Source: Sphingobium sp. 15-1
Lineage (GTDB): Bacteria > Pseudomonadota > Alphaproteobacteria > Sphingomonadales > Sphingomonadaceae
Reading direction: 5' to 3'
Assembly (NCBI RefSeq): GCF_013375535.1
Contig: NZ_JABXJG010000001.1
Location: forward strand, 558,001-622,000
DNA: 64,000 nt
The first letter of the stretch is position 1; every line of letters begins with the position of its first letter. Below, in pieces: positions 17,810 to 27,800 of the stretch. A program made the position numbers and the translations under genes. The notes under the pieces were generated by a model. That model had not been told where the DNA came from. It searched no databases and saw only the letters and a program-made list of their open reading frames with translations.

Positions 17810-19018
17810 ATGAAGCGCAAGAGCGGGCAGAACCCCGAAATCACCCGGAACTGGCGTCCGGCCACTCTGGCGGTGCGCGGCGGCAGCGCCCGTACCGAAT
17901 ATGGCGAGACGTCCGAGGCGCTGTTCCTGACCAGCGGCTACAGCTACGACCGGGCGGAGGACGCCGCGGCGCGCTTCGCGGGCGAGCAGCAGGGCATGAC
18001 CTATTCGCGCCTCCAGAACCCGACGGTGGAGATGCTGGAAAAGCGCATCGCCCTGCTGGAAGGCGCCGAAGCCTGTCGCGCCACCGCGACCGGCATGGCG
18101 GCGATGACGGCGGCGCTGCTGTGCCAGTTGTCGGCGGGCGACCATGTGGTCGCGGGCAAGGCGCTGTTCGGTTCCTGCCGCTGGCTGACCGACACGTTGC
18201 TGCCCAAATTCGGGATCGAGACGACCACCGTCGACGCGACCGACAATGCGGCCTGGGAAGCGGCGGTGCGGCCCAACACCAAGGTCTTCTTCTTCGAGAC
18301 GCCGGCCAATCCGACCATGGACGTGGCGGATCTTGCCGCGATCTGCGGCATCGCCAAGGCGCACGGCATCACCAGCGTGGTCGACAACGCCTTCGCGACG
18401 CCCGCGCTCCAGCGGCCGATGGAGTTCGGCGCCGACGTGGTGGCCTATAGCGCGACCAAGATGATGGACGGGCAGGGCCGCGTGCTGGCTGGCGCGATTT
18501 GCGGCACGGAAGAGTTCATCATCAACACGCTGCTGCCCTTCCACCGCAACACCGGGCCGACGCTCAGCGCGTTCAACGCCTGGGTCGTGCTGAAGGGGCT
18601 GGAGACGCTGGACCTGCGCATCCGCCGCCAGAGCGAGAATGCGCTCAAGGTCGCGAAATTCCTTGAAGGCCGGGTGGCGAAGGTTCTCTATCCGGGCCTC
18701 GAAAGCCATCCGCAACATGCCCTTGCGTGCAAGCAGATGGACATGGCTGGTCCCATCTTCTCGCTCTATGTCGGCGGCGGCCGGGCGGAGGCGCACGGTC
18801 TGCTCAATGGCCTGGAACTGGTCGACATCAGCAACAATATCGGTGACTCGCGCTCGTTGATGACGCACCCGGCCTCCACCACCCATTATGGCATGGCGGA
18901 AGCGGCGCGGCTGGAGGTCGGCATCACCGAGGATATGCTGCGCTTGAATGTCGGGCTGGAAGACCCGGAGGATGTGATCGAGGATCTGGATCGCGCCCTG
19001 AAGTCGATAGGCCGTTGA
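17810..19018 (+). CDS. metZ: O-succinylhomoserine sulfhydrylase MetZ
   Basis: A 402-residue PLP enzyme of the Cys/Met metabolism family that makes homocysteine directly from O-succinylhomoserine and sulfide. Visible marks are YSRLQNPTVEMLEKRIALLEG, the phosphate-binding TGMAAMTAAL, VVDNAFATPALQRPMEFGAD and the PLP lysine in SATKMMDGQGR. Residues of the C-terminal part include SLMTHPASTTHYGM. The family also contains cystathionine gamma-synthase and O-acetylhomoserine sulfhydrylase; MetZ is preferred from overall resemblance and the alphaproteobacterial context. It follows leuB and precedes apaG. Confidence 0.92.
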   Translation: MKRKSGQNPEITRNWRPATLAVRGGSARTEYGETSEALFLTSGYSYDRAEDAAARFAGEQQGMTYSRLQNPTVEMLEKRIALLEGAEACRATATGMAAMTAALLCQLSAGDHVVAGKALFGSCRWLTDTLLPKFGIETTTVDATDNAAWEAAVRPNTKVFFFETPANPTMDVADLAAICGIAKAHGITSVVDNAFATPALQRPMEFGADVVAYSATKMMDGQGRVLAGAICGTEEFIINTLLPFHRNTGPTLSAFNAWVVLKGLETLDLRIRRQSENALKVAKFLEGRVAKVLYPGLESHPQHALACKQMDMAGPIFSLYVGGGRAEAHGLLNGLELVDISNNIGDSRSLMTHPASTTHYGMAEAARLEVGITEDMLRLNVGLEDPEDVIEDLDRALKSIGR

Positions 19019-19051
19019 CGGAACAGGGGGGAAAGGCGCATTTCTTACCCT

Positions 19052-19450
19052 GTGAACGCACTTTTCCCCTTCCACGCGACCACGCGTGACGTCAACGTCC
19101 ATGTGGCCGTCACCTTCCTGCCCGAACAGTCGGAGCCGGACCGGGGCCGATGGTTCTGGGCCTATCATATCCGCATAGAGAATGACGGGGATCAGCCGAT
19201 CCAACTGCTGACCCGTCACTGGATCATCACCGATGGGCGGGGCACGCAGCATCGGGTCGACGGAGACGGCGTGGTCGGAGAACAACCCGTGGTGCAGCCG
19301 GGCAAAAGCTATGATTATGTGTCGGGCTGCCCGCTCAACACCCCGACCGGTTCGATGAAGGGCCATTATCACATGATCGGCGCGAGCGGCGAGACGTTCG
19401 ACATTGCCATCCCCCATTTCGCGCTGATCGCGCCGGCGGTGGCTGAATGA
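19052..19450 (+). CDS. apaG: ApaG-family protein
   Basis: A 132-residue single-domain ApaG protein (fibronectin III-like fold). Typical stretches are RWFWAYHIRIENDG, the LLTRHWIITDGRG core and SGCPLNTPTGSMKGHYHM, with the GSM.G.Y signature of the family. ApaG is linked to diadenosine tetraphosphate and stress or cobalt tolerance in enterics, but its biochemical role is unclear. The start is GTG at 19052, since no ATG gives the conserved N-terminus. It ends in an ATGA overlap with the LysR gene that follows. Confidence 0.94.
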   Translation: MNALFPFHATTRDVNVHVAVTFLPEQSEPDRGRWFWAYHIRIENDGDQPIQLLTRHWIITDGRGTQHRVDGDGVVGEQPVVQPGKSYDYVSGCPLNTPTGSMKGHYHMIGASGETFDIAIPHFALIAPAVAE

Positions 19451-20238
19451 AGCGTACCCATTTGCCGCTGAACGGCCTGCGCGTGCTGGATGCGGCGGCG
19501 CGGCACCTGTCCTTCACCCGCGCCGCTGATGAGCTGGCGGTGACGCCTGCCGCCGTGGGCCAGCAGATTCGCGCCTTGGAAGACCTGCTCGGCGTCGTGC
19601 TGTTCCGCCGCACGCCCAAGGGGTTGGAACTGACCCCGGAAACCGAAGCGGGCCTTGCCGCCCTGCGCGCCGGTTTCCTGGAGTTCGAGGAAGCGGTGCG
19701 CGCCATGCAGGCGGGCCAGTCCAGCAGTTCGCTCACCATCGCCGCGCCGCGCGACATCACCGCCAAATGGCTCCAGCCGCGCCTCGCTGGCTATGCCGCC
19801 AGCCAGCCGGACCTGAAGTTCGCGCTGGTCGCGGCGGACGAGACGCTGGACTTCACCGAAGCCAATCTCGACCTCGCCCTGCGTCTGGGCGAGGGCCCTG
19901 GCGACAATGAAGGGATCAAGCTGGGCGAAGCGTCGTTCGTCACCATCGAAGCGGCCGAAGGCGGTCCCGACCATCGCATCGAATGGCCCGGCTGCCCCAA
20001 GGGAGACGCGCCCGCGATGATCCGCGTGGCCGATGCGGGATTGGCGATCGAGGCAGCGGCCAACGGTTTCGGCCATGCCTGCGTGCCGATTCTGCTGGCG
20101 CAGGCGGACATTGCTGCGGGGCGGGTTAGGCAGGTTGGCGATGCGACACCTTCGCCGCTCGCCTATTGGCTGATCGCGCCCTTGCCGCAATGGCGGCAGA
20201 AAAAGGTCAAGGCGCTGGTCGAGGCGCTGACGGGGTAA
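19447..20238 (+). CDS. LysR-family regulator, GcvA-like, shortened
   Basis: A 263-residue LysR-type transcriptional regulator. The winged HTH (about 5-65) reads LNGLRVLDAAARHLSFTRAA then AVTPAAVGQQIRALEDLLG, closest to the GcvA group. The effector domain is about 40 residues shorter than usual: after FVTIEAAEGGPDHRIEW it jumps to a short CPKGDAP segment and then the late IRVADAGLAIEAAANGFG region. Part of the substrate-binding lobe therefore seems missing. It overlaps apaG by 4 bases. Target genes cannot be told from sequence. Confidence 0.88.
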   Translation: MKRTHLPLNGLRVLDAAARHLSFTRAADELAVTPAAVGQQIRALEDLLGVVLFRRTPKGLELTPETEAGLAALRAGFLEFEEAVRAMQAGQSSSSLTIAAPRDITAKWLQPRLAGYAASQPDLKFALVAADETLDFTEANLDLALRLGEGPGDNEGIKLGEASFVTIEAAEGGPDHRIEWPGCPKGDAPAMIRVADAGLAIEAAANGFGHACVPILLAQADIAAGRVRQVGDATPSPLAYWLIAPLPQWRQKKVKALVEALTG

Positions 20239-20257
20239 TATAGAGAATGGAAACATA

Positions 20258-20279
20258 CTCCTGCCTTTGCAGGAGCACG
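20258..20279. repeat. Family B repeat fragment
   Basis: CTCCTGCCTTTGCAGGAGCACG matches one end of the family B element (compare 61961-61982) with a single change that breaks the GAAGG core. It forms a 7-bp hairpin right after the LysR gene and may serve as its terminator. Only one arm of the full element remains. Confidence 0.65.
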
Positions 20280-20375
20280 TTGCGCTCAAGCTGATGGATG
20301 TCCATCCGGTCATGCTTGCACTTTCTTAAGCCTGTTGCGCATAGCATCCGCCGGAAAGGGATTGGGAGAGTAGCC

Positions 20376-21074
20376 TTGGGCAGCGGCAAGAGAGTCTGGA
20401 CAGTTGGCGGTGCCTTGCTGCTCAGCCTTGCGACGCCCTCATATGCGCAGGCCCCCTATGTGCCCGACCTCACCGAAGCGCGGGAAAAGGAGTGGCGCAA
20501 GCTGGTGGCGACGTCCCAGGCGGCCTATGCATCCGGCAAGCCAGCGGAGGGCGTCGATCCGGCGCGCAAGGGGCTGGCGCTGGCCGACGAGCTGTTCGGG
20601 GCGGACGATCCGCGTACGCTGATTTCCGCCAATGATCTGGCGCTGCAACTGGATTCGACCGGCCGTTACCGGGAGGCGGAAAGCCTGTACCGCCGTGCGT
20701 TCGACAGCTATTTGCGGACACGGGGGGAGGATGATCCCAACACCCAGCTCGCCGTTGAAAATCTGGTCGATTTCTACATGGCGCGCAAACGCTATGACGC
20801 GGCGGGGCCGCTGGCCGATTATGCGCTGCGCAGTTTTCGGCGGACCACGGGATCGGCCAGCTTGCGCAGCCAGCGGATGGAACAGATCATCGCCGCCATG
20901 CCGAAACCGGCCCCGGCAACATCCACGCCGGCCCCATCCGAAACAGCGGAGGGGACGGTAGTGAATAACCCGGATCAGACAGCAACGCCCCCGGCTGAAC
21001 CAGCGCAGCAAGTGAATAATGTGGAAAAAGCGCCGTCCCCGACAGTGGAAGCGATAGACGAACAGCGTCCTTGA
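20376..21074 (+). CDS. Exported TPR protein of unknown role
   Basis: A predicted 232-residue exported protein. With the TTG start at 20376 (behind GGGAGAG) it begins with a neat signal peptide ending SYAQA. Tetratricopeptide-like helices follow (about residues 35-155: QAAYASGKPAEGVDPARKGL, STGRYREAESLYRRAFDSYL, and a third with MARKRYDAAGPLADYALR). The last 60 residues are Pro/Thr/Glu-rich and probably unstructured. An in-frame ATG at 20298 would add 26 basic residues ahead of the signal, which is less natural but possible. It is the last gene before the adhesin leader. Confidence 0.75.
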   Translation: MGSGKRVWTVGGALLLSLATPSYAQAPYVPDLTEAREKEWRKLVATSQAAYASGKPAEGVDPARKGLALADELFGADDPRTLISANDLALQLDSTGRYREAESLYRRAFDSYLRTRGEDDPNTQLAVENLVDFYMARKRYDAAGPLADYALRSFRRTTGSASLRSQRMEQIIAAMPKPAPATSTPAPSETAEGTVVNNPDQTATPPAEPAQQVNNVEKAPSPTVEAIDEQRP

Positions 21075-21199
21075 GCACGCATATCCTTGTCTTTCGGCCC
21101 CTGGTCTTGATGAATTAACCTTGGATATAAGTCATCGGGGTAATTGTTAAAAATAACGCAGCCGCTATTCCTGATTCTCGTCGGAGGGGGGTTGATTTT

Positions 21200-21325
21200 C
21201 CATAGCTTATCGCCAGTCACAGGCCGACTGGACGAAGCCGGGGAAAGGAAAGCACGGCTCCGCAAGATAAGTCTATGGGTCGCAATTCGGGCGGGCGGCT
21301 GGCTGCACAAGCCAGTCGCCCGTTT
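21200..21325 (+). ncRNA. Candidate structured RNA: three-way junction plus terminator hairpin
   Basis: Three nested helices can be drawn. P1 pairs 21200-21211 with 21266-21278 (12 bp with one bulged T). P2 pairs CCAGTC 21213-21218 with GACTGG 21226-21231. P3 pairs AGCCG 21236-21240 with CGGCT 21255-21259. Fourteen bases after P1 a 13-bp stem (21292-21304 with 21310-21322, one G-T pair) is followed by TTT. The right strand of P2 (CGACTGG) is also complementary to CCAGTCG at 21312-21318 in the terminator arm, so two exclusive folds are possible, as in riboswitches. I do not recognise a known class; it lacks the GCAAACC and GACGCAAAGCC core of c-di-GMP-I aptamers. It could instead be a free small RNA. 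Confidence 0.5.
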
Positions 21326-21494
21326 CCATTCACGCCATTGCGCGCCAATCCTGCCGGTGCGGCCCCGCCGCCTCTTCCCAATGACAGGAACGCCGTTTCA
21401 GGGGATTTCCGAATACGCCGGGGGAGCCATCGACTCGTCCGAGTCGCATATGTCGTAAGCCTTGTTTATTAACCAAATCCGAGTTCAGAATAGG

Positions 21495-21533
21495 CTAAAG
21501 GATATATTTTTATTTCCAAAACTATATCTTTAG
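21495..21533. promoter_or_regulatory. AT-rich inverted repeat, possible operator of the adhesin operon
   Basis: CTAAAGGATATA at 21495-21506 is mirrored by TATATCTTTAG at 21523-21533 with one extra G and a 16-base spacer. It lies in the most AT-rich part of the window, 320 bases before the adhesin start. Such a site could bind a regulator or mark the promoter, but no clear -35/-10 pair is assigned. Confidence 0.35.
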
Positions 21534-21852
21534 TAATAGCTCTTAAGTTATTTTTTCGACCCTATCGCATTAAAATGGTTAACAAAACTTGAATCTTCGT
21601 GACTCGTTTCGCAGGGCAGCGAATAAGATCAGCCATCGGGTCAGTAAAAACACAAAAGCAGATGGTTAATCCGGGGCGGCAGTCGACTTTGGCAAAAGGT
21701 CCTGCCGGCGGGAGAACGTTGACTAGGGGCAATAGCTGATCCGCTGATTGCCGAATGTCGGTGAAGGTATCGAGTCCGCATGCATCGTGCATTCGGAGCG
21801 AGGCCTTCTGCGCGCTCCTTCCATGCCCCCATGGCGACAGGTGGGATGGACA

Positions 21853-24800
21853 ATGGATTTCGAGCGCGACTGGAACAGCAAAGACACCGCCGACCATCAG
21901 CAGGCCCTTCATCCTGAAGCGGCTGCTCTGGCCGCAAAGGGCAAGGCGGTCCATCCCGGCAAGATGCATCATGCGGACGTCGTTCGGACGGTCGCTCCCA
22001 ATCCCGACGGCACCGTCGTGCTGCCCGCCGGAACCGACATCAACCAGATCGAGGTTTCCGGACGCAATCTGATCGTCCACCTGCCCGACGGCACCGACAT
22101 GGTGATCCTGGACGGCGCGGTGGTCATGCCCCGCCTGGTCGTGGGCGATGTCGAAATTCCTTCGGTCAACCTGGCCGCCCTGCTGATCGGGGAAGAGCCC
22201 CAGCCTGCCGCGGGTCCGCCGCGCAGCTCCGGTGGCAATTTCCTCGGTCCGGACGGCGATGTGGGCGATCCTCATGGTCTGGGCGATCTGCTGCCGCCTA
22301 CCGAATTGCTGTTCCCTCAGCCCGAAACGCGGGAAATCCTGCCGATCGCGCCCGATGAAGAGCCGGAAGTCACCATCATCACGCCCGATCAGCCCACCGG
22401 CGCCACCGCCGCGACCGCTGGGGTGAGCGAGGCGGGCCTTCCCGCGCGCGGCGGCGAGCCTGCCGGTTCGGCGGCTGCCAGCGACAGCGAGCGCACCACG
22501 GGCACGATCGCCATTACCGCCAATGACGGCCTGGCGGGCGTGACCATCAATGGCGTCGCGATCGCCACGGTCGGTCAGACCGTGACGACGCCGCTCGGCG
22601 TCCTCACCATCACCTCGATCGCGCCGGGCGCCATCGGCTACAGCTATGTGCTGAGCGACAATGTGGTCGGCGCGCCGCCCGCCGAAGTCTTCACCGTGAT
22701 TGTAACCGACAATGACGGCGACCAGGCGAGCGCGACGCTGACCATTTCCATCGCGGACGATGCGCCGACCGCCGTCAACGATGTCGACAGCGTGACCGAA
22801 GACGGCCCGCTGGTCGCGGACGGCAATGTCCTGACCGGCAGCGGCGGCAGCGATGCGAACACGACGGACGGCGTTGCCGACATCCAGGGCGCTGACGGCG
22901 CGGTGGTCTCGACCGCCGGCACATTCCAGGGCACATACGGCACGCTGACGCTGAGCGCGTCCGGCGCTTACAGCTATACGCTGGCCAACGGCAATGCGGC
23001 GGTGCAGTTCCTGGTTCCCGGCCAGACGCTGACCGACAGCTTCAGCTACACGATCACCGATGCCGATGGCGACACCTCCACGGCGACGCTGACCATCACC
23101 ATCAACGGCGCGGATGACGGCATCACCATCACCGGCCTCAATGGCGCGCCGGGGATTGAGGGCGCGGAAGTCGTCCTGCTGGAAAACGACCTGGCGGACG
23201 GCAGCTCGCCCGACGCGGCGGGCCTCACCAAGACCGGCTCCTTCGGCGTCAGCGGCGCTGACGGCCTGTCGGGCGTCACGGTCGGCGGCGTGTCGGTGCT
23301 GGCCAATGGCGCCTTCGTCGCCGGGCAGGTGGTGACGACGCCGGTCGGCACGCTGACCATCACAGGCTTCACCGCGACCGCCACGCAGGGCGGCGTGCCG
23401 ACGGCCGGAACCTTCACCTACAGCTTCGTATTGACCGACAACAGCCTGGGCCATGGCGCGGCGGGCGCGGACAGCATCCTGCAGAGCTTCGCCGTCGTCG
23501 CGACCGACCGCAACGGGTCGACCGCCAATGCGACGGTCGACGTGCAGATCGTTGACGACGTGCCGACCGCCAACAATGATGTCGATGGCGTCGCCGCCGG
23601 CACCTATGGCCCGGAAACCGGCAATGTCATCACCGGGGCGGGCACCGTCTCCGGCGCGGCGGGCGCGGACGTCAAGGGCGCGGACGGCGCCGTGGTGGCG
23701 ACCACCGGCACGTTCGAGGGCGCTTATGGCACGCTGACGCTGAACGCCGACGGCAGCTACAGCTATGTCCGCGCCGCCGGAACGCCGGGCGGGGTGAGCG
23801 ATAGCTTCAGCTACACGCTGCGCGACGGCGATGGCGACACCTCCACCGCGACGCTGCGGATCGACATCGCCAACAGCGACGTCATGATCATCTCCATCCC
23901 GAAGGTGGGCGAGGGCACGATCGTCGACGAATCCGGCCTGACCGATCCGATGGGCTCCAATGCGGGCAGCGGCGTCGACACGACGGACGGCACGATCACC
24001 TACACCGCACCTGATGGTCCGGCGAGCGTCACCATCAACAATATCCCGATCACCGGCGTCGGCCAGGAAATCGTCACCGACAAGGGCATTTTGACGATCA
24101 CCGGCCTAAACGAAGGTAGCATCGACTATAGTTATACGCTGACCACCAACACGGCTGGCGACAATGTGACCGACAGCTTCGTCGTTACCGTCACCGATGT
24201 GGACGGCGACCAGGCGACCGACACGCTGACCATCACCATCATCGATGATGTGCCGACCGCCGTAAACGATGCGGACTCGGTGCGCGAGGATGGCCCGCTG
24301 GTGGCCGACGGCAACGTCATAGCCGGTTCGGGCGGCACGGACGCCAACGCGACCGACGGCAATGCCGACGTGCAGGGCGCCGACGGCGCGCATGTCAGCG
24401 CCATCGTCTTTGGCGAGACCGCCGGAACCGTCGGCGCGCCGCTGGCCGGGCTGTACGGATCGCTCGTGATCCAGGCGGACGGCAGCTATGCCTATACGCT
24501 GAACAATGAAAATGGCGTGGTCCAGGGCCTGGACAAGAACCAGACCCTGACGGAGACCTTCACCTACACGCTGACCGACGGCGACGGCGATCACAGCAGC
24601 GCGACCATCACCATCACCATCCAGGGCAACGACGATGGCGTGACCATCAGCGGCCTGGACGGCGAGGGCGCGGAGGAAACCGTCTTCGAAAACGACCTGC
24701 CGGGCGGCAGCTCGGAAGATGCGGCGGCGTTGACCCAGACGGGCAGCTTCACCCTGTCCGCGCTGGACGGCGTGGCGACCATCACCGTTGGCGGCCAGGC

Positions 24801-27800
24801 GATCTTCGGCGCGAACGGCTTCATCAGCGGCGTCACCCTGTCCAACGCCTATGGCACGCTCAGCATCACCGGCTTCACGCCGACCGTGGGCGCGGACGGC
24901 GACGTGATCGGCGGGACGGTCAGCTACAGTTATGTGCTGGGCGACAATACGTTGCTGCACACGGGCGCCAATGACGGCAGCCTGACGGACAGCTTCTCGG
25001 TCGTCGTCACCGACACTGATGGGTCGACCGACAGCGCCAGCCTGGACATCCGCGTGGTCGACGACGTGCCGACGGCGGTGGACGACGTCGCGGGCCAGCT
25101 CACCGAAAATGCGGCGGTCACGATCGACGTCTTCGCCAATGACGTGGCCGGGGCCGACGGCGTCAACCTCGCCAGCGGCGTGGCGCTGGAGACCGGCGCG
25201 GCCAAGGGCACCGTCGTCTATCAGGGCAATGGCGTCTTCCTCTACACCCCCAATGCGGGCGCGGAGGGCAGCGACAGCTTCACCTACACGATCACCGACG
25301 GCGACGGTGACAAGTCGACCGCCACGGTGACGATCAATCTGCTCCAGGATTCGACGCCGACCGTCAGCGTAACCGACATGACCGTGTCCGAAGCCGGCCT
25401 GCCCGGCGGCACGCAGGCGGAGGGGAACAGCGAGACGGCGACCGGCGCCATGACCATCGCGACCGGCGGCGACACGCTGACCAAGGTCGAGGTGCAGGAC
25501 AAGAACGGCGCCTGGGTCGATGTGACCGCGGCGACGGCGGGAACGCCGGTGGTGGTCGCGGGCGCGGCGGGTGCGCTGACCGTGACCTCCGACGGGGCGG
25601 GGCATTACAGCTACAGCTATACGCTGGCGGTCAATGATCCAACCCATCCCGACAATAACCCGCTGGATGGTGACGGCATCAGCGGCGCGGCCGACCCCAA
25701 GGCGGGCGATGCCTTCGCAGTGCGCGTGACCGACAGCGACGGCGATCTCTCGCCGGCCGATACGATCAATGTCACCGTGCTGGACGACGCTCCGATCGCC
25801 ACGGCCGACAGCGGTTCGGTGAGCGAGGGCGACTCGCTGATCGTCGCAACGGCCGACGGTGTGCTCCACAATGACCAGCCGGGGGCGGACGGCTATGCGC
25901 CGGGCGTGGTCGGCGTGGCGAAGGGCGGCGATGCATCCAGCCCCGTCAGCGGCCAGGTCGGCACGGCGGTCGCGGGCGATTACGGCACGCTGACGCTCTT
26001 TGCCGACGGCAGCTATCGCTATGATGCGACGCCCAACGTCATCTCCGCCGACAAGCAGGATGTGTTCGTCTACACCATCCGCGACGGGGACGGCGACCTC
26101 GCGACGACGACGCTGACCATCAACGTCGCCAATGTCGCGTTGGCGGCGGACAATCAGACGAAGACGGTCTTCGAGGCGGCGCTGGACACCAGCATCACCG
26201 GCGACGACATCGCGGCGGGCAGCGTCACGGGCAGCACGCCGGGCGAGCCCACCGAAACCGCGACCGGCCAGCTCAATGTCACGGGCGCGATCGGCTACAC
26301 GCTGACCAGCTCCGCGACCGGCAGCCATGGCCAGATCCTGCTCAACAGCGACGGCAGCTACACCTACACGCTGACCTCGCCGGTCGACGGCCCGACCGCC
26401 AATGACGGCGCCCTGCCGCTGGCGGGGGTCGAGGTCTTCACCTATCAGGCGGTCGACGGCGCGGGCAATATCGCCAACGGCACCATCACCATCGACGTGG
26501 TGGACGATGTCCCGACGGCGGCGGACGACACTGCCCGCACCGTGGCGGAGGATGGCGCCGACATCAGCGGCAATGTCCTGACCAACGACACGCAGGGGGC
26601 GGATGGCGCCACCCTGACCTCGGTCACGATCGGCGGCGTCACGACGGCGATCAACGCCGTGGGCACGACCAATGTCAGCACCAGCTTCGGCGCCTATACC
26701 TTCACGGCGGCGGGGGCGTGGACCTTCAACCCGTCGACCAACCTCAACAATGCGAACGGGGTCAGCGCGGGCTTCTCCTACGTCATCACCGATGGCGACG
26801 GGGACCAGTCGACCGCCGTGCAGCCGATCACCGTCACGGACGGCGCGGAACCCGGCGCGAGCGGCCCGATCACCCTGGCGCTGGACGACCAGAATCTGGC
26901 GGGCGGCACCAGCTCCGGCAATCCGGACTCGACCAGCGGCACCATCACCTTCACGCCCGGTTCGGACGCGATCACCTCGATCGTGTTCGGTGGCATTGGC
27001 GGCCTGACCGGCGACCTGACCTGGCTGCGGGTGTCCGACACCAAGATCACCGGTTCGGACGAGCGCGGCGTCGTCGTGACGCTGGACCTGTCGGTCACCG
27101 GCAATGTCGCGACCGTGACCGCCACGCTCAACGACAATTATGACACGCATCCGGGCGTCAATGTGGACGATCTGGTCGCGCTCGGCTCCGTGCAGGTGAT
27201 CGCGCAGGATACCGATGGCGACACCGCCACCGGCACCGTCTCGGTCACCGTGTCCGACGACCTGCCGGTAGTCAGCGCCAATCCGGTCGTGCAACTGGAT
27301 GACGACGCGCTGGGCGGCAATCCGAACGGCACGGGCGACGATGCCAACAGCCTTAACGCCACCGGCACGCTGGGGCATGATTATCGCGCGGACGGCGCGG
27401 GCGGCATCACTCTGCTCGCCACCGGCGCGCCCGCCGGCTTCACCTATGAAAGCACCGGCAGCGTGCTGCTGGTGAAGCAGGGCAGCACGACCGTGTTGAC
27501 CGTGACGCTGACCGATCCGGTCGCCGGCACCTATTCGGTGGCGCAGAATGCCGCGATCGTCCACCCGCTTGGCAGTGACGAGAACAATGTCAGCTTCGAC
27601 ATCGCCTATCGCGTCACCGACGCCGACAATGACACGGCGACCGGCACGCTGACCATCAATGTCGACGACGACACGCCGGTCGCGGCCGACGATACCGACG
27701 TCGTCAAGGAAGACGTCACACTGACCGCCAGCGGCAATGTGCTGACCGGCGCGGGCAGCGACGGCAATCCGGCGGGCGCGGACTCTCTGGGGGCCGACGG

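Larger units (their letters stand above)
21075..21852. other. Long intergenic leader of the adhesin operon
   Basis: This 778-base gap carries no convincing gene. It holds a candidate structured RNA with a terminator-like hairpin (21200-21325), a small palindrome CGACTCGTCCGAGTCG (21431-21446), and a strongly AT-rich segment (about 21455-21600) with an 11-bp inverted repeat (21495-21533). The rest returns to high GC before the adhesin start. The reading frame of the adhesin is open back to 21748 but lacks a good ribosome site there. Confidence 0.6.

Noticed and set aside
21200..21278. c-di-GMP-I (GEMM) riboswitch
   Set aside because: Tempting because of the adhesin, but the conserved GCAAACC and GACGCAAAGCC segments and the GNRA loop are absent.
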